A DNA stretch of 64,000 bases, taken from an uncultured Collinsella sp. GTDB taxonomy: Bacteria > Actinomycetota > Coriobacteriia > Coriobacteriales > Coriobacteriaceae. Under the pieces are notes generated by a model that was not told the origin of the DNA, did not search any database, and saw only the letters and a program-made list of their open reading frames with translations. The stretch lies in NCBI GenBank assembly GCA_900539735.1, contig UQDE01000001.1, forward strand, positions 62,001 through 126,000. The letters are read 5' to 3'. Below, piece after piece: positions 1 to 7,854 of the stretch. Positions within the stretch are counted from its first letter, which is position 1, and each line of letters opens with the position of its first letter. The translations under genes were made by a program, and so were the position numbers.

Positions 1-324
1 GCCGGTACCCTCGACAGCGGGCTTGATGATGATGCGACCGGCACCAAAGTGGCCGAGAACCTCGTGCGGGATGGTGCCCTGCTCGGTCACCGGCACGTGG
101 AACATGTTCTTCTTGGCATCGAGAGATGCCTTGGAGATGGCCAGGGGCACCTCAGCGGACTTGCCCATGCCAACGCCGACGTTGCCCTTGCCGTCGCCAA
201 CGACGACGAGAGCGACGAGGCTCATGCGACGACCACCCTTGACGGTCTTCGACACGCGGTTGATGTAAACGACGCGCTCCTCGAACTCGGAGGCCTCGCG
301 CTGCTGCTTCTGATTACGAGCCAT
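1..324 (-). CDS. rpsE: 30S ribosomal protein S5, 3' end outside the window
   Basis: Small-subunit protein S5, which acts in decoding fidelity and mRNA unwinding. The visible 108 residues begin MARNQKQQREASEFEERVV and continue into the double-stranded RNA-binding fold with the family-typical GGRRMSLVALVVVGDGKGN stretch and a GVGMGK loop. The ATG at 322-324 has an AGGAGG ribosome binding site about 9 bases upstream. The C-terminal third runs off the left edge. It is the last visible gene of the spc segment rplE-rpsN-rpsH-rplF-rplR-rpsE and starts 15 bases after the rplR stop. Confidence 0.97.
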   Translation of the reverse strand, partial: MARNQKQQREASEFEERVVYINRVSKTVKGGRRMSLVALVVVGDGKGNVGVGMGKSAEVPLAISKASLDAKKNMFHVPVTEQGTIPHEVLGHFGAGRIIIKPAVEGTG

Positions 325-338
325 GTGCTACATACCTC

Positions 339-707
339 CTAGAACTCGAGACCGGCGGCACGAGCACCGTCGGCGAGGGCCTTGACGCGGCCATGGTAGA
401 TACGGCCACCGCGATCGAAGGCGACCTTGGTGATGCCGGCCTCGATGGCGCGCTTGCCAACGAGCTGACCGACCTTCTCCGCAGCCTCCTTGTTCGAGGT
501 GTGGGTGCCCTTGAACTCGGCCTCGAGGGTCGAGGCGGAGACGAGCGTCAGGCTGGAGCCCTTGCTGTCGTCGATGATCTGGGCATAGATGTTGGCGTTA
601 GTACGGGTCACGCGAAGACGCGGACGCTCGGAGGTACCCGAGACCTTGCCGCGAACACGACGCTGACGACGCTTGAGGCCTTCCAGCTTCGCCTTATGCT
701 TGTTCAT
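339..707 (-). CDS. rplR: 50S ribosomal protein L18
   Basis: L18 binds 5S rRNA in the central protuberance of the large subunit. The 122-aa product has the usual family length, a basic N-terminus (MNKHKAKLEGLKRRQRR) and the typical ending with FDRGG, YHGRVKALADGAR and AAGLEF. It sits between rplF and rpsE as in most bacteria. A small hairpin lies in the rplF-rplR gap. Start ATG at 705-707 has a TAGGAG site upstream. Confidence 0.98.
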   Translation of the reverse strand: MNKHKAKLEGLKRRQRRVRGKVSGTSERPRLRVTRTNANIYAQIIDDSKGSSLTLVSASTLEAEFKGTHTSNKEAAEKVGQLVGKRAIEAGITKVAFDRGGRIYHGRVKALADGARAAGLEF

Positions 708-735
708 ACGTAAACTCCTAAAAAGGTTGATCTTG

Positions 736-757
736 CCAGCACCTGACGGGGTGCTGG
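736..757. other. Hairpin in the rplF-rplR gap
   Basis: Perfect 8-bp arms CCAGCACC (736-743) and GGTGCTGG (750-757) with a 6-base loop. No T-run follows directly on the minus strand, so it looks like an RNA processing or stability element rather than a full terminator. Confidence 0.5.
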
Positions 758-782
758 TCTTATGCGAGTGAGTCGGTTACGA

Positions 783-1319
783 CTACTTGGCGGCCTTACC
801 CAGCTTGCGGCGGATGTGCTCGCCAACGTAGTGGATACCCTTGCCCTTGTAAGGCTCGGGAGGACGATGGCCGCGGATCTCAGCGGCGATCTGACCGACC
901 TGCTGCTTGTTGATACCCTTGACGTTCACGTGGGTGTTGTCGGGAACCTCGAAGGTGATGCCCTCGGGAGCCTCGACGATCACGGGGTGCGAGAAGCCTA
1001 GGGAGAACTCGAGGTTCTTGCCCTTCTGCTGCACGCGGTAACCGACGCCGGCGAGCTCGAGCTTCTTCTCGAAGCCCTCGGAAACGCCAACAACCATGTT
1101 GTGGATGAGGGCGCGGGTGAGGCCGTGGCGGGCACGGGTCTCACGCTCGTCGTCGGGACGGGAAACGGTGAGGACGTTGTCCTCGACGTTGATAGCGAGC
1201 TTCTCAAAGACATCGAGCTCGAGCTGGCCCTTGGGGCCCTTGACGACAACGTTGTTGCCGTTGACTGCCACTTCGACTCCGGCGGGAATCTGGACAGGCT
1301 TATTACCGATACGAGACAC
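783..1319 (-). CDS. rplF: 50S ribosomal protein L6
   Basis: L6 binds near the sarcin-ricin loop of 23S rRNA. The 178-aa product has the two repeated L6 domains: the N-terminal MSRIGNKPVQIPAGVEV start, and the C-terminal signature with RPPEPYKGKGIHYVGE followed by RRKLGKAAK. Length is normal. It follows rpsH by 33 bases in the spc segment. Confidence 0.98.
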   Translation of the reverse strand: MSRIGNKPVQIPAGVEVAVNGNNVVVKGPKGQLELDVFEKLAINVEDNVLTVSRPDDERETRARHGLTRALIHNMVVGVSEGFEKKLELAGVGYRVQQKGKNLEFSLGFSHPVIVEAPEGITFEVPDNTHVNVKGINKQQVGQIAAEIRGHRPPEPYKGKGIHYVGEHIRRKLGKAAK

Positions 1320-1352
1320 GGTGATCTCCTTTCCTTCTACCTACCGAGCGAA

Positions 1353-1751
1353 TTACCAGACGTAAGCGATGATCTCGCCGCCGACGTTGTGCTTGCGAGC
1401 ATCGCGGTCGGTCATGACGCCATGGCTGGTGGAAATAATGGCGGTACCAAGGCCACCGCGGACGCGGGGCATGTCGGCAACGCCGGTGTACTTACGCAGG
1501 CCCGGCTTGGAAATGCGGCGGATGCCGTTGATGACCTTAGCCTTCTTGGGACCATACTTAAGCGTGATGTGCAGAGTCTTCTGGGGAACGGTGTCCTCGA
1601 CATCGTAGCCCTCGATGTAGCCCTCCTCGTGTAGAACACGAGCGATCTCGACGAGCTTCTTGCTGCTCGGCATGGAGACCGTGGCCTTGTTCACAGAGTT
1701 AGCGTTACGGATGCGCGTAAGCATATCTGCGATCGGGTCTGTAAGGTTCAT
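1353..1751 (-). CDS. rpsH: 30S ribosomal protein S8
   Basis: S8 binds helix 21 of 16S rRNA and, in many bacteria, represses spc operon translation. The 132-aa product opens MNLTDPIADMLTRIRNAN and closes with STSHGVMTDRDARKHNVGGE, both typical of the family. It is separated from rpsN by about 120 bases, wide for this operon. No separate gene is visible in that gap. Confidence 0.98.
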   Translation of the reverse strand: MNLTDPIADMLTRIRNANSVNKATVSMPSSKKLVEIARVLHEEGYIEGYDVEDTVPQKTLHITLKYGPKKAKVINGIRRISKPGLRKYTGVADMPRVRGGLGTAIISTSHGVMTDRDARKHNVGGEIIAYVW

Positions 1752-1870
1752 ACAGATTCTCCTTCGTTCTTGATGAACACGTGCTCTTGGTTCTTCGCCG
1801 CCCTTAACGGCAAAGCCTATTTAGCGCGTTTTCCCTGTTCCAAACTGATGCTTGAAACGCTGGTAGTGAC

Positions 1871-2056
1871 TTACCAGCTGGCCTTCTTAACGCCGGGAAG
1901 CTCGCCCTTGAGTGCAAGCTCGCGGAAGCAGACACGGCACAGGCCGAACTTGCGGTACACAGAGTGCGGACGGCCGCAGCGCTGGCAGCGCGTGTACTCA
2001 CGAGTAGAGAACTTCTGCTTGCGATTGCACTTGACGATCATCGATGTCTTAGCCAC
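1871..2056 (-). CDS. rpsN: 30S ribosomal protein S14, zinc-binding type Z
   Basis: Short (61 aa) zinc form of S14. Two CxxC pairs are visible (CQRC and CRVC, about 15 residues apart), the zinc ribbon of the C+ class. The basic N-terminus MAKTSMIVKCNRKQKFSTR and the ending GVKKASW are typical. In bacteria with two S14 forms the zinc-free paralogue is induced by zinc starvation; no second copy is in this window. Located normally between rplE and rpsH. Confidence 0.98.
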   Translation of the reverse strand: MAKTSMIVKCNRKQKFSTREYTRCQRCGRPHSVYRKFGLCRVCFRELALKGELPGVKKASW

Positions 2057-2090
2057 TTATATCCTCCTCACATAGAGTATTGTTCGCCCC

Positions 2091-2120
2091 AAGCGCCGCC
2101 CCCTTGTGAGAACGGCGCTT
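2091..2120. other. Hairpin in the rplE-rpsN gap
   Basis: Arms AAGCGCCG (2091-2098) and CGGCGCTT (2113-2120) with a 14-base loop in the 79-base gap between rplE and rpsN. No T-run follows on the minus strand, so I read it as an mRNA processing, stability or attenuation element within the operon. Confidence 0.5.
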
Positions 2121-2135
2121 ATAGGGCAGGTGAAC

Positions 2136-2693
2136 CTATTTCTTGAACGGGAAACCGAAGGCGTCCAGAAGGGCCTTGGCCTCCTCATCGGTGTTGGCGG
2201 TGGTCACGAAAGTGATGTCCATACCACGCTGGTGATCGACGGAGTCGAAGTCGATCTCGGGGAAGATGAGCTGCTCGGTAACGCCCATGGAGAAGTTACC
2301 ACGGCCGTCGAAGCTCTTGGCGGAGATGCCGCGGAAGTCGCGGATACGGGGGATCGCGACGGAGGTCAGACGATCGAAGAACTCCCACATACGGTCGCCA
2401 CGCAGGGTAACCTTGCAGCCGATCGGCATACCGGCGCGCAGGCGGAAGGTAGCGATGGACTTGCGGGCACGGGTGATCATCGGCTGCTGGCCGGTGATGG
2501 CGCGCAGGTCGCGCACGGCACCGTCGATGGCCTTGGAATCGGTAGCGGCCTCGCCGACACCCATGTTCACGACGATCTTCTCAAACTTGGGGATCATCAT
2601 GACGTTCTCGTACTGGAACTTGTCCTGAAGCTGCTGCTTGACCTCGTTGTTGTACTTGGTCTTCAGACGCGGCACATACTTCTCTTCTGCCAT
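2136..2693 (-). CDS. rplE: 50S ribosomal protein L5
   Basis: L5 binds 5S rRNA and contacts P-site tRNA. The 185-aa product carries family hallmarks: KIVVNMGVGEA near residue 44, then ITGQQPMITRARKSIATFRLR, and the C-terminal MDITFVTTANTDEEAKALL. Unusually it is the first gene of its transcription unit. In the conserved bacterial order rplX lies directly upstream, but here the upstream neighbour is xdhC on the same strand, 311 bases away, and rplX is 31 kb off. A candidate promoter lies at 2831-2859. Confidence 0.98.
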   Translation of the reverse strand: MAEEKYVPRLKTKYNNEVKQQLQDKFQYENVMMIPKFEKIVVNMGVGEAATDSKAIDGAVRDLRAITGQQPMITRARKSIATFRLRAGMPIGCKVTLRGDRMWEFFDRLTSVAIPRIRDFRGISAKSFDGRGNFSMGVTEQLIFPEIDFDSVDHQRGMDITFVTTANTDEEAKALLDAFGFPFKK

Positions 2694-2830
2694 TGTTCAC
2701 TCCTTCTTGGGGTTTTAAGCACGGGGCGTGGCCACGATGGGTTGTCCTCGTGCCTCCTGGCTGCATCCGCGCCGCTCATGGCATTTCGCGGTTTGGACTC
2801 GACGCAGCAGGAGCCGACAAAACAATCGGT

Positions 2831-2859
2831 ACTATACGCGCATTGGGTGCGTATTTCCA
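2831..2859 (-). promoter_or_regulatory. Candidate promoter of the rplE (spc) unit
   Basis: On the minus strand TGGAAA (2859-2854) is followed after 17 bases by TATAGT (2836-2831). Transcription would start near 2824, giving a leader of about 130 bases before rplE. This is needed because the S10 part of the operon ends at its own terminator 31 kb away. The sequence resembles motifs in front of rplC and rplB. Inferred from motif and position only. Confidence 0.55.
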
Positions 2860-2920
2860 GAAAAACCTCGTCTGCCTGCACAACTCCACAACTCCCCCGC
2901 ACAAATGGGTCCCAAAAAGC

Positions 2921-2987
2921 AGTTGCGGTGAAATAGGGACTGTTGGGCGGCCTAACAGACTTAAACAATCCGTATTTCACCGCAACT
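2921..2987. repeat. Nested inverted repeat between xdhC and rplE
   Basis: Perfect 15-bp inverted repeat: AGTTGCGGTGAAATA (2921-2935) and its reverse complement (2973-2987) around a 37-base loop. The loop holds a second near-perfect hairpin (CTGTTGGG/CCTAACAG, 2939-2957). It ends 18 bases from the xdhC stop. No clear T-run follows, so it is more like a dispersed palindromic repeat than a standard terminator. It marks one junction of the split ribosomal operon. Confidence 0.7.
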
Positions 2988-3004
2988 TATTGGTGGGAAT
3001 GCGA

Positions 3005-4048
3005 TTAGCGCTTGCGGGGGACGAGCTTAGTGCGGCGCAGGTGGATCATCTCGGCGGCAATGGAGATAGCGATCTCCTCGGGATCCTCGGCCTCGATGGC
3101 AACGCCGATCGGCAGGTGCAGCTCGTCGATCTGGTCCTGCGTAAAGCCCTCCTGCTCCAGGCGGGCGCGCACAAAGGCCGTCTTGCGACGCGAGCCCAAG
3201 CAGCCCAGATAGGCGGGTTTGGCACGCATGGCCTGAATCACCACGTCGATATCGGACTTGTGACCCGCCGTGGCGACGACCACCAGGTCGCGCGGGCCGA
3301 TGGGGCACTGCTTGCTCAGGCTCTTGTAGTCGACCAGACGACGGTCGTAGACACCGGGCACCCAATCGGGGGTCAGCGTGCCGGGGCGGTCGTCGCACGC
3401 CACGACGGCAAAGCCCGCCGCCGTAAGCACCCGCGCCGTCGCGGCGCCCACGTGGCCGCAGCCAAAGATATAGGTCAGGCCCTCGGGGCAGAGCGTCTCG
3501 ATGTGCGCCGCGGGAATCTCGGAGGCCGCGTTGGTGTAGGTGACCTTACTCCCCTCCTCCACCAGCGAAAGCCCGGGGCAGCCCGCAATGGTGCGGCGCG
3601 ATTCCTCGCCATGGTACTCGGCCACATCGCCCTCGAGCGCGCTCGCGATAAACGGTTCAAAGTCGATGACGAAGTCGCCGATGCGCCGATAGGCCAAGAC
3701 GTCGGCAACCGACTGGAGCAACGGCACCTTGGTCGCATCCAGGTGCAGATAGCACAGGCAGATGGCTCCGCCGCAGATCATGCCGGTATCGGAGTTCTCG
3801 CCGCCCATGGTGTAGCGGACCAGACGCGACTGTCCCGCGCTCAGGAGTTCGCGCGCCTCATCCAGCGCAAAGAGCTCAATCTTGCCGCCGCCGATAGTGC
3901 CCGCCTGGCTGCCGTCGGCAAAGACAGTCATCCATGCGCCCACACCGCGCGGCGATGACCCCGCCGTACCGGCCACGACCACGAGCTCGCACGTCTCGCC
4001 AGCACGCAGGGCAGCAAGCGCCGCATTCACAACATCGAGCTTTTCCAT
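3005..4048 (-). CDS. xdhC: XdhC/CoxI-family molybdenum hydroxylase maturation factor
   Basis: XdhC-type chaperones bind molybdenum cofactor, help sulfurate it and insert it into xanthine dehydrogenase-like enzymes. The 347-aa product has the N-terminal XdhC domain (GTAGSSPRGVGAWMTV, then GTIGGGKIE) and a C-terminal Rossmann-like domain (YIFGCGHVGAATARVL near residue 194, CLGSRRKTAF, and the ending with LPIGVAIEAEDPEEIAISIAAE). It is 9 bases downstream of yqeB on the same strand, so the two are probably cotranscribed. Context with YqeB, YqeC, MocA and XdhD points to maturation of the purine hydroxylase. Confidence 0.92.
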   Translation of the reverse strand: MEKLDVVNAALAALRAGETCELVVVAGTAGSSPRGVGAWMTVFADGSQAGTIGGGKIELFALDEARELLSAGQSRLVRYTMGGENSDTGMICGGAICLCYLHLDATKVPLLQSVADVLAYRRIGDFVIDFEPFIASALEGDVAEYHGEESRRTIAGCPGLSLVEEGSKVTYTNAASEIPAAHIETLCPEGLTYIFGCGHVGAATARVLTAAGFAVVACDDRPGTLTPDWVPGVYDRRLVDYKSLSKQCPIGPRDLVVVATAGHKSDIDVVIQAMRAKPAYLGCLGSRRKTAFVRARLEQEGFTQDQIDELHLPIGVAIEAEDPEEIAISIAAEMIHLRRTKLVPRKR

Positions 4049-4057
4049 TGCCGCCTT

Positions 4058-4852
4058 CTATCCTCTAAAGACATCGGTGAGCATAGCGAGTGCCTCGAGC
4101 ACGCCGCCGCCGACCGACGTCGCCTTGTCCGAAATGTAGTTGATATAGCTGGCATCGCCGCGCGGATCGACATCGGCGCATTTAAAGCCCTCAGTCACCT
4201 GCACGCCGTTCGCCAAAAGCCCGCGCAGACAGCCATCGATCTGCGTGCACATGGGCGAATCGCCCGCATACCCGATCACATCGCCGGCACTCACGATGTC
4301 GCCGATCACATGGTCGGACCTAAACACGCCGGCGGCGGGGCTGTGGATAACACGCTCTTTGCCATATCCGGCGATGACGCCCGGCACGCCCGTGTTGGGC
4401 TGGGGCGAACCTTGGGTAATGACACGGCCCAGGAAATGCCCACGCATGGTTTCGATCACGGCGTCGCAGTCAACCGGCGCGGTGAAGCCCGGCCCCACGG
4501 CGATGACGGCAGGAGCCATGTCGCGCGTGGTACCCAGATTGCGCTTGGCCAGAATTGCGTCGACCACAGCCGCGGGCTTCAGTTCGTCGAGCATCTGTGC
4601 CTGGGGGTCCACCACCACGGCGACATCCCCCGCCTCGGTAATCTCAAGCGCCTCGGCCGACGTCTGCGCCAAGCGGGCGCGAATGCCCTCGACCTCGACC
4701 TCGCCCAGGCGAATGGCCTCGCAAAAACTGATTGTGCGACGGATGCACGTGGGAACCGCGATATCGGCCATGACAACTGACACGCCGGCGCGCACCAAGC
4801 GAGCGGCGACGCCCGTGGCGATATCGCCGGCGCCGCGAACATAAACGAGCAT
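4058..4852 (-). CDS. yqeB: YqeB-family selenium-dependent molybdenum hydroxylase accessory protein
   Basis: Member of the YqeB/EF2563 family found with selenium-dependent molybdenum hydroxylases; the exact reaction is not established. The 264-aa product begins with a dinucleotide-binding-like VYVRGAGDIATGVAARLVRAG. It has the conserved AVIAVGPGFTA, a GSPQPNTGVPG loop, and HSPAAGVF followed by a barrel-like region (DIVSAGDVIGYAG). It is divergent from yqeC across 102 bases and precedes xdhC. Confidence 0.9.
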   Translation of the reverse strand: MLVYVRGAGDIATGVAARLVRAGVSVVMADIAVPTCIRRTISFCEAIRLGEVEVEGIRARLAQTSAEALEITEAGDVAVVVDPQAQMLDELKPAAVVDAILAKRNLGTTRDMAPAVIAVGPGFTAPVDCDAVIETMRGHFLGRVITQGSPQPNTGVPGVIAGYGKERVIHSPAAGVFRSDHVIGDIVSAGDVIGYAGDSPMCTQIDGCLRGLLANGVQVTEGFKCADVDPRGDASYINYISDKATSVGGGVLEALAMLTDVFRG

Positions 4853-4954
4853 TCCCGGGGCACCTCCCTGTGCTACGGTTTGAGCAGAGCAAAAGCGGTT
4901 CGACCGCTACTCTGATGATTATTTATTATCACAGTATTATACGGCGGTGAACAG

Positions 4955-5692
4955 ATGGAAACGGTTAGCGGCAATCTTGCCTCGGCGCTCAGGATCGAGC
5001 CGGGCATTACCGCGATTATCGGCAGCGGCGGCAAGTCGACGTTGCTGAAAACGCTGGGTCTCGAGCTCATGCGCGCCGGCGGCGGGGTGCTCCTCTGCAC
5101 CACCACGCACATGTTTCCCGTCGCCGGCGTCCCGTGGGACGGGTCGAATCGTCGCCTGGGTGCCGCACCTTGGAAGCCGGGTGCCGCGCATGTTCCCGGC
5201 TGCACCTGTGAGGCGTGCGCGGGACTTGCCCGCGGGAGTATTTGCCAGGCGGGTGTCTTAGACCCGGAAACAGGCAAGCTCTCCGCACCCGCCGAGCCAC
5301 TCAACGAGCTGGCACAGCGCTTTGACTACGTGTTGGCCGAGGCGGACGGCAGCAAGCGGCTCCCGCTCAAGGCGCACGCCCTGTGGGAGCCGGTAATTCC
5401 CTCTGGCACGGCCAACATCGTCTGGATCGTCGGTGCCTCGGGATTCGGCAAGCCCGTCGCCGAGGTTGTCCACCGCCCCGAGCTCTTCTGCGAGCGCTGC
5501 GGCTGCGAGCCCACCGATACCGCCACGCCCGAGCGCGTCGCCCAAGTGCTCAATGCCGAGATGCAGGCGCTGAAACTCAATACCGCACGCGTCATGCTCA
5601 ACCAAGTCGACACGCTCAGCGACCCCACAATGGCCGACCGCTTCGAGGCAGCTCTCGACCGCCCCATCGTCGCCACCATCCTCCAGGGGTAG
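4955..5692 (+). CDS. yqeC: YqeC-family selenium cofactor biosynthesis protein
   Basis: YqeC proteins are P-loop proteins linked by genome context to a labile selenium cofactor of molybdenum hydroxylases. The 245-aa product has a Walker A-like GSGGKSTLLKTLG near residue 23, TTTHMFP, VLAEADGSKRLPLKAH and the late VMLNQVD. An extra cysteine-rich insert (CTCEAC about residue 87 and CERCGC about residue 177) could bind metal. It is divergent from yqeB and convergent with hyuA, whose stop is 20 bases away. The family requires selenophosphate; selD is not in this window. Confidence 0.88.
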   Translation: METVSGNLASALRIEPGITAIIGSGGKSTLLKTLGLELMRAGGGVLLCTTTHMFPVAGVPWDGSNRRLGAAPWKPGAAHVPGCTCEACAGLARGSICQAGVLDPETGKLSAPAEPLNELAQRFDYVLAEADGSKRLPLKAHALWEPVIPSGTANIVWIVGASGFGKPVAEVVHRPELFCERCGCEPTDTATPERVAQVLNAEMQALKLNTARVMLNQVDTLSDPTMADRFEAALDRPIVATILQG

Positions 5693-5712
5693 CTAATTTG
5701 GCGTCGTCCCCG

Positions 5713-7080
5713 TTAGCGGGGCACGTAGCGGCCAGGTTGGGCTCCGGTGGGCTCGCCGTCGCGTGCCGCCAGCACGCCGTTCACAAACACGGCCTTGGCG
5801 CGGCCATGCGCCTCAAAGCCCTCGAGCGGCGTGTAGTCCACGGCCTGATGCTGCGTCGTGGCACTGATCGTCCAGCGCGCCTTGGGATCCCACACGCACA
5901 CGTCGGCATCGGCGCCCTCGGCAAGACAGCCCTTGCGCGGATACATGCCAAAGACGCGCGCCGGGTTCTCGCTCATCAAGCGGCACAGATCCTCGGGTCC
6001 CAGCTGGCCCTCAAAGCTCGTGGCAATCGCGACGGGACGATGCTCCACGCCGGGCCCGCCGTTGGGAATCGCGCGGAAATCATCGCGTCCGCGGTCCTTT
6101 TGCCCGTGCAGGTTAAAGCTGCAATGATCGGTCGCAATAGTATCGATCTCGCCGGCCACAAGCGCCTCGCGCAGCGCGGCACGGTCGCCGGCATGGCGCA
6201 GTGGCGGGCTCATCACATACTTGGCACCCGCAAAGCCGTCCTCGCCCTGCTCCAAGTAGCAAGTATCGTCGAGCATCAGATACTGGGGGCAGGTCTCGAC
6301 ATAGATGTTCTTCTGCCCGCGCGCTTTGGCAGCGCGAATGGCCTCGAGCCCCAGCTTGGTCGAAAGGTGCACCACATTGACTGGAGCGTCCCCGGCTAAG
6401 TGCGCCAGATACAGCAGACGACTCACGGCCTCGGCCTCGCACACGTCCGGACGGCTGAGTGCATGCCCCTCGGGCCCATGAATCCCCTGCTCGTACACGC
6501 GCTTCTGCAGTTCATTCACCAGCGTACCGTTCTCGCAATGCACGCAGAGCATGCCGCCCACGCGCTTGAGTTCCTCCAGCACCTCGAGCGTCTCGGCGTC
6601 GTTCAGGCGCAGGTGGTCATAGGCAAAGTAGGTCTTAAACGACGACACGCCCGCCTCGCGCATAGCCGAAAGATCGGCGCGGTTGCGCTCATTCCACTCG
6701 GCGAGTGCCATATGAAACGCGTAGTTGGCCGTGCAGGTTCCGTCGGCGCGATGATGCCACTCGGCAAGGGCATCGGGCATGGTCACGCCGCGATCGGCCG
6801 TCGCGTAGTCCACGATGGTCGTCGTACCGCCGCAGGCAGCCGCACGCGTACCGGTCTCAAAGCTATCGGCCGTCCAATCCATGCCAGTCCAGCACTGCAT
6901 GTGCGTGTGGCCGTCGATAAAGCCGGGGAACACCCAACAGTCGGTGGCGTCCTGGACGGTATCGCCCTCGCCCGGCTCGATTGCCGCGGCAATCCGCACA
7001 ATCTTATCGCCCTCCATGGCAAGATCGGCGCGGCGAAGCCCCTGGGGCGTCACGAGCGCGCCGTTTTTGATGATGATCAT
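5713..7080 (-). CDS. hyuA: Hydantoinase/dihydropyrimidinase-type cyclic amidohydrolase
   Basis: Binuclear-metal amidohydrolase opening cyclic amide rings (hydantoins, dihydropyrimidines or ring-cleaved purine intermediates). The 455-aa product shows metal ligands in GHTHM (H58, H60), the carboxylated-lysine segment VSSFKTYFAYD (K149), LCVHCENG (H181), VVHLSTK and IATDHCSF. Within the ygeX-ygeY-ygeW-mocA-hyuA set it matches E. coli HyuA, which is part of the anaerobic urate degradation genes. It starts 9 bases after the mocA stop, so is likely cotranscribed. The exact ring substrate cannot be read from sequence. Confidence 0.9.
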   Translation of the reverse strand: MIIIKNGALVTPQGLRRADLAMEGDKIVRIAAAIEPGEGDTVQDATDCWVFPGFIDGHTHMQCWTGMDWTADSFETGTRAAACGGTTTIVDYATADRGVTMPDALAEWHHRADGTCTANYAFHMALAEWNERNRADLSAMREAGVSSFKTYFAYDHLRLNDAETLEVLEELKRVGGMLCVHCENGTLVNELQKRVYEQGIHGPEGHALSRPDVCEAEAVSRLLYLAHLAGDAPVNVVHLSTKLGLEAIRAAKARGQKNIYVETCPQYLMLDDTCYLEQGEDGFAGAKYVMSPPLRHAGDRAALREALVAGEIDTIATDHCSFNLHGQKDRGRDDFRAIPNGGPGVEHRPVAIATSFEGQLGPEDLCRLMSENPARVFGMYPRKGCLAEGADADVCVWDPKARWTISATTQHQAVDYTPLEGFEAHGRAKAVFVNGVLAARDGEPTGAQPGRYVPR

Positions 7081-7089
7081 AATTGCTCC

Positions 7090-7704
7090 TTATTGATTGA
7101 TGCAGTTGGCCACGCGATCAAAATACGAGCAGGCGGCGATATGCTCCGTTATGCGTTGCTGTCCCTTGGCGGTATCGACGTCCCACAGCTCGTAGGCACG
7201 CGCCTCGACCAGCACCACGTCGGTACGGTCCTTGAGGATCGAACCGCCGCCGTCCTTGCCCTCAAGACACATGAGTGCATCGAACAGTTCCGCCGGAAAG
7301 AGCACCGGGCTCGAAGGCCCACCGTTGCACGCAAGACGCACCGGATGTTTGCGGCCACGCTCGTCAAACGCGTGAACCATGGCATCAAAAGAATCCGCGC
7401 TCACAAGCGGCTGGTCGCCCGGCAAAAAGAGGCAACCTTTCCAGTTGCGTTCGACTCCCCACGAAAGGCCCGCACGGACGCTTTCGCTGCGCAGCTCGCC
7501 ATCGTGCAGCACGCACGGGCAATGCTTGTCCTCGCAAATCTGGGCGACCTCGGGCCAACGCGTCGAGACCACAACGTCAAAGCCCCGGGGAACCGAATCG
7601 ATGGTCCGGGCAATCAGCGGCTCGCCATAGATATCGGCAAGCATCTTGTTAGAGCCAAACCGCTTGCCCTCGCCCGAGGCCATAATGACGCATCCAAGTT
7701 TCAT
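7090..7704 (-). CDS. mocA: Molybdenum cofactor cytidylyltransferase (MocA/YgfJ family)
   Basis: Nucleotidyltransferase of the MobA-like fold, predicted to cytidylate molybdopterin for the xanthine dehydrogenase-type enzymes. The product is 204 aa from the ATG at 7702-7704, which has a GGGAGG site upstream; a longer frame to 7758 lacks such a site. Motifs: N-terminal CVIMASGEGKRFGSNKM (nucleotide-binding loop), LFLPGDQPLVS (metal-binding DQP), GPSSPVLFP and a late DVDTAKG. It lies between ygeW and hyuA in the purine locus, as cofactor support for XdhD. Confidence 0.9.
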   Translation of the reverse strand: MKLGCVIMASGEGKRFGSNKMLADIYGEPLIARTIDSVPRGFDVVVSTRWPEVAQICEDKHCPCVLHDGELRSESVRAGLSWGVERNWKGCLFLPGDQPLVSADSFDAMVHAFDERGRKHPVRLACNGGPSSPVLFPAELFDALMCLEGKDGGGSILKDRTDVVLVEARAYELWDVDTAKGQQRITEHIAACSYFDRVANCINQ

Positions 7705-7791
7705 GGTGATACCTCCCCTGAAACCATCGTACCCATAACTCGCGCCGCGGGCATCCACATCGAAAGCACTTATCCCGCACGCCCGCGATGC

Positions 7792-7831
7792 AAAAAAGGG
7801 GCACCCCGCCGATTGGCAGAGCGCCCCCTTT
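7792..7831 (-). terminator. Intrinsic terminator downstream of ygeW
   Basis: Minus-strand stem with AAAGGGGGC and GCCCC arms around about 20 bases, followed by TTTTTT. It lies between the ygeW stop (7855) and mocA start (7704), so part of the transcription probably ends here before the mocA-hyuA pair. Confidence 0.7.
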
Positions 7832-7854
7832 ACATGGCTTACCTCAACCCGGCT

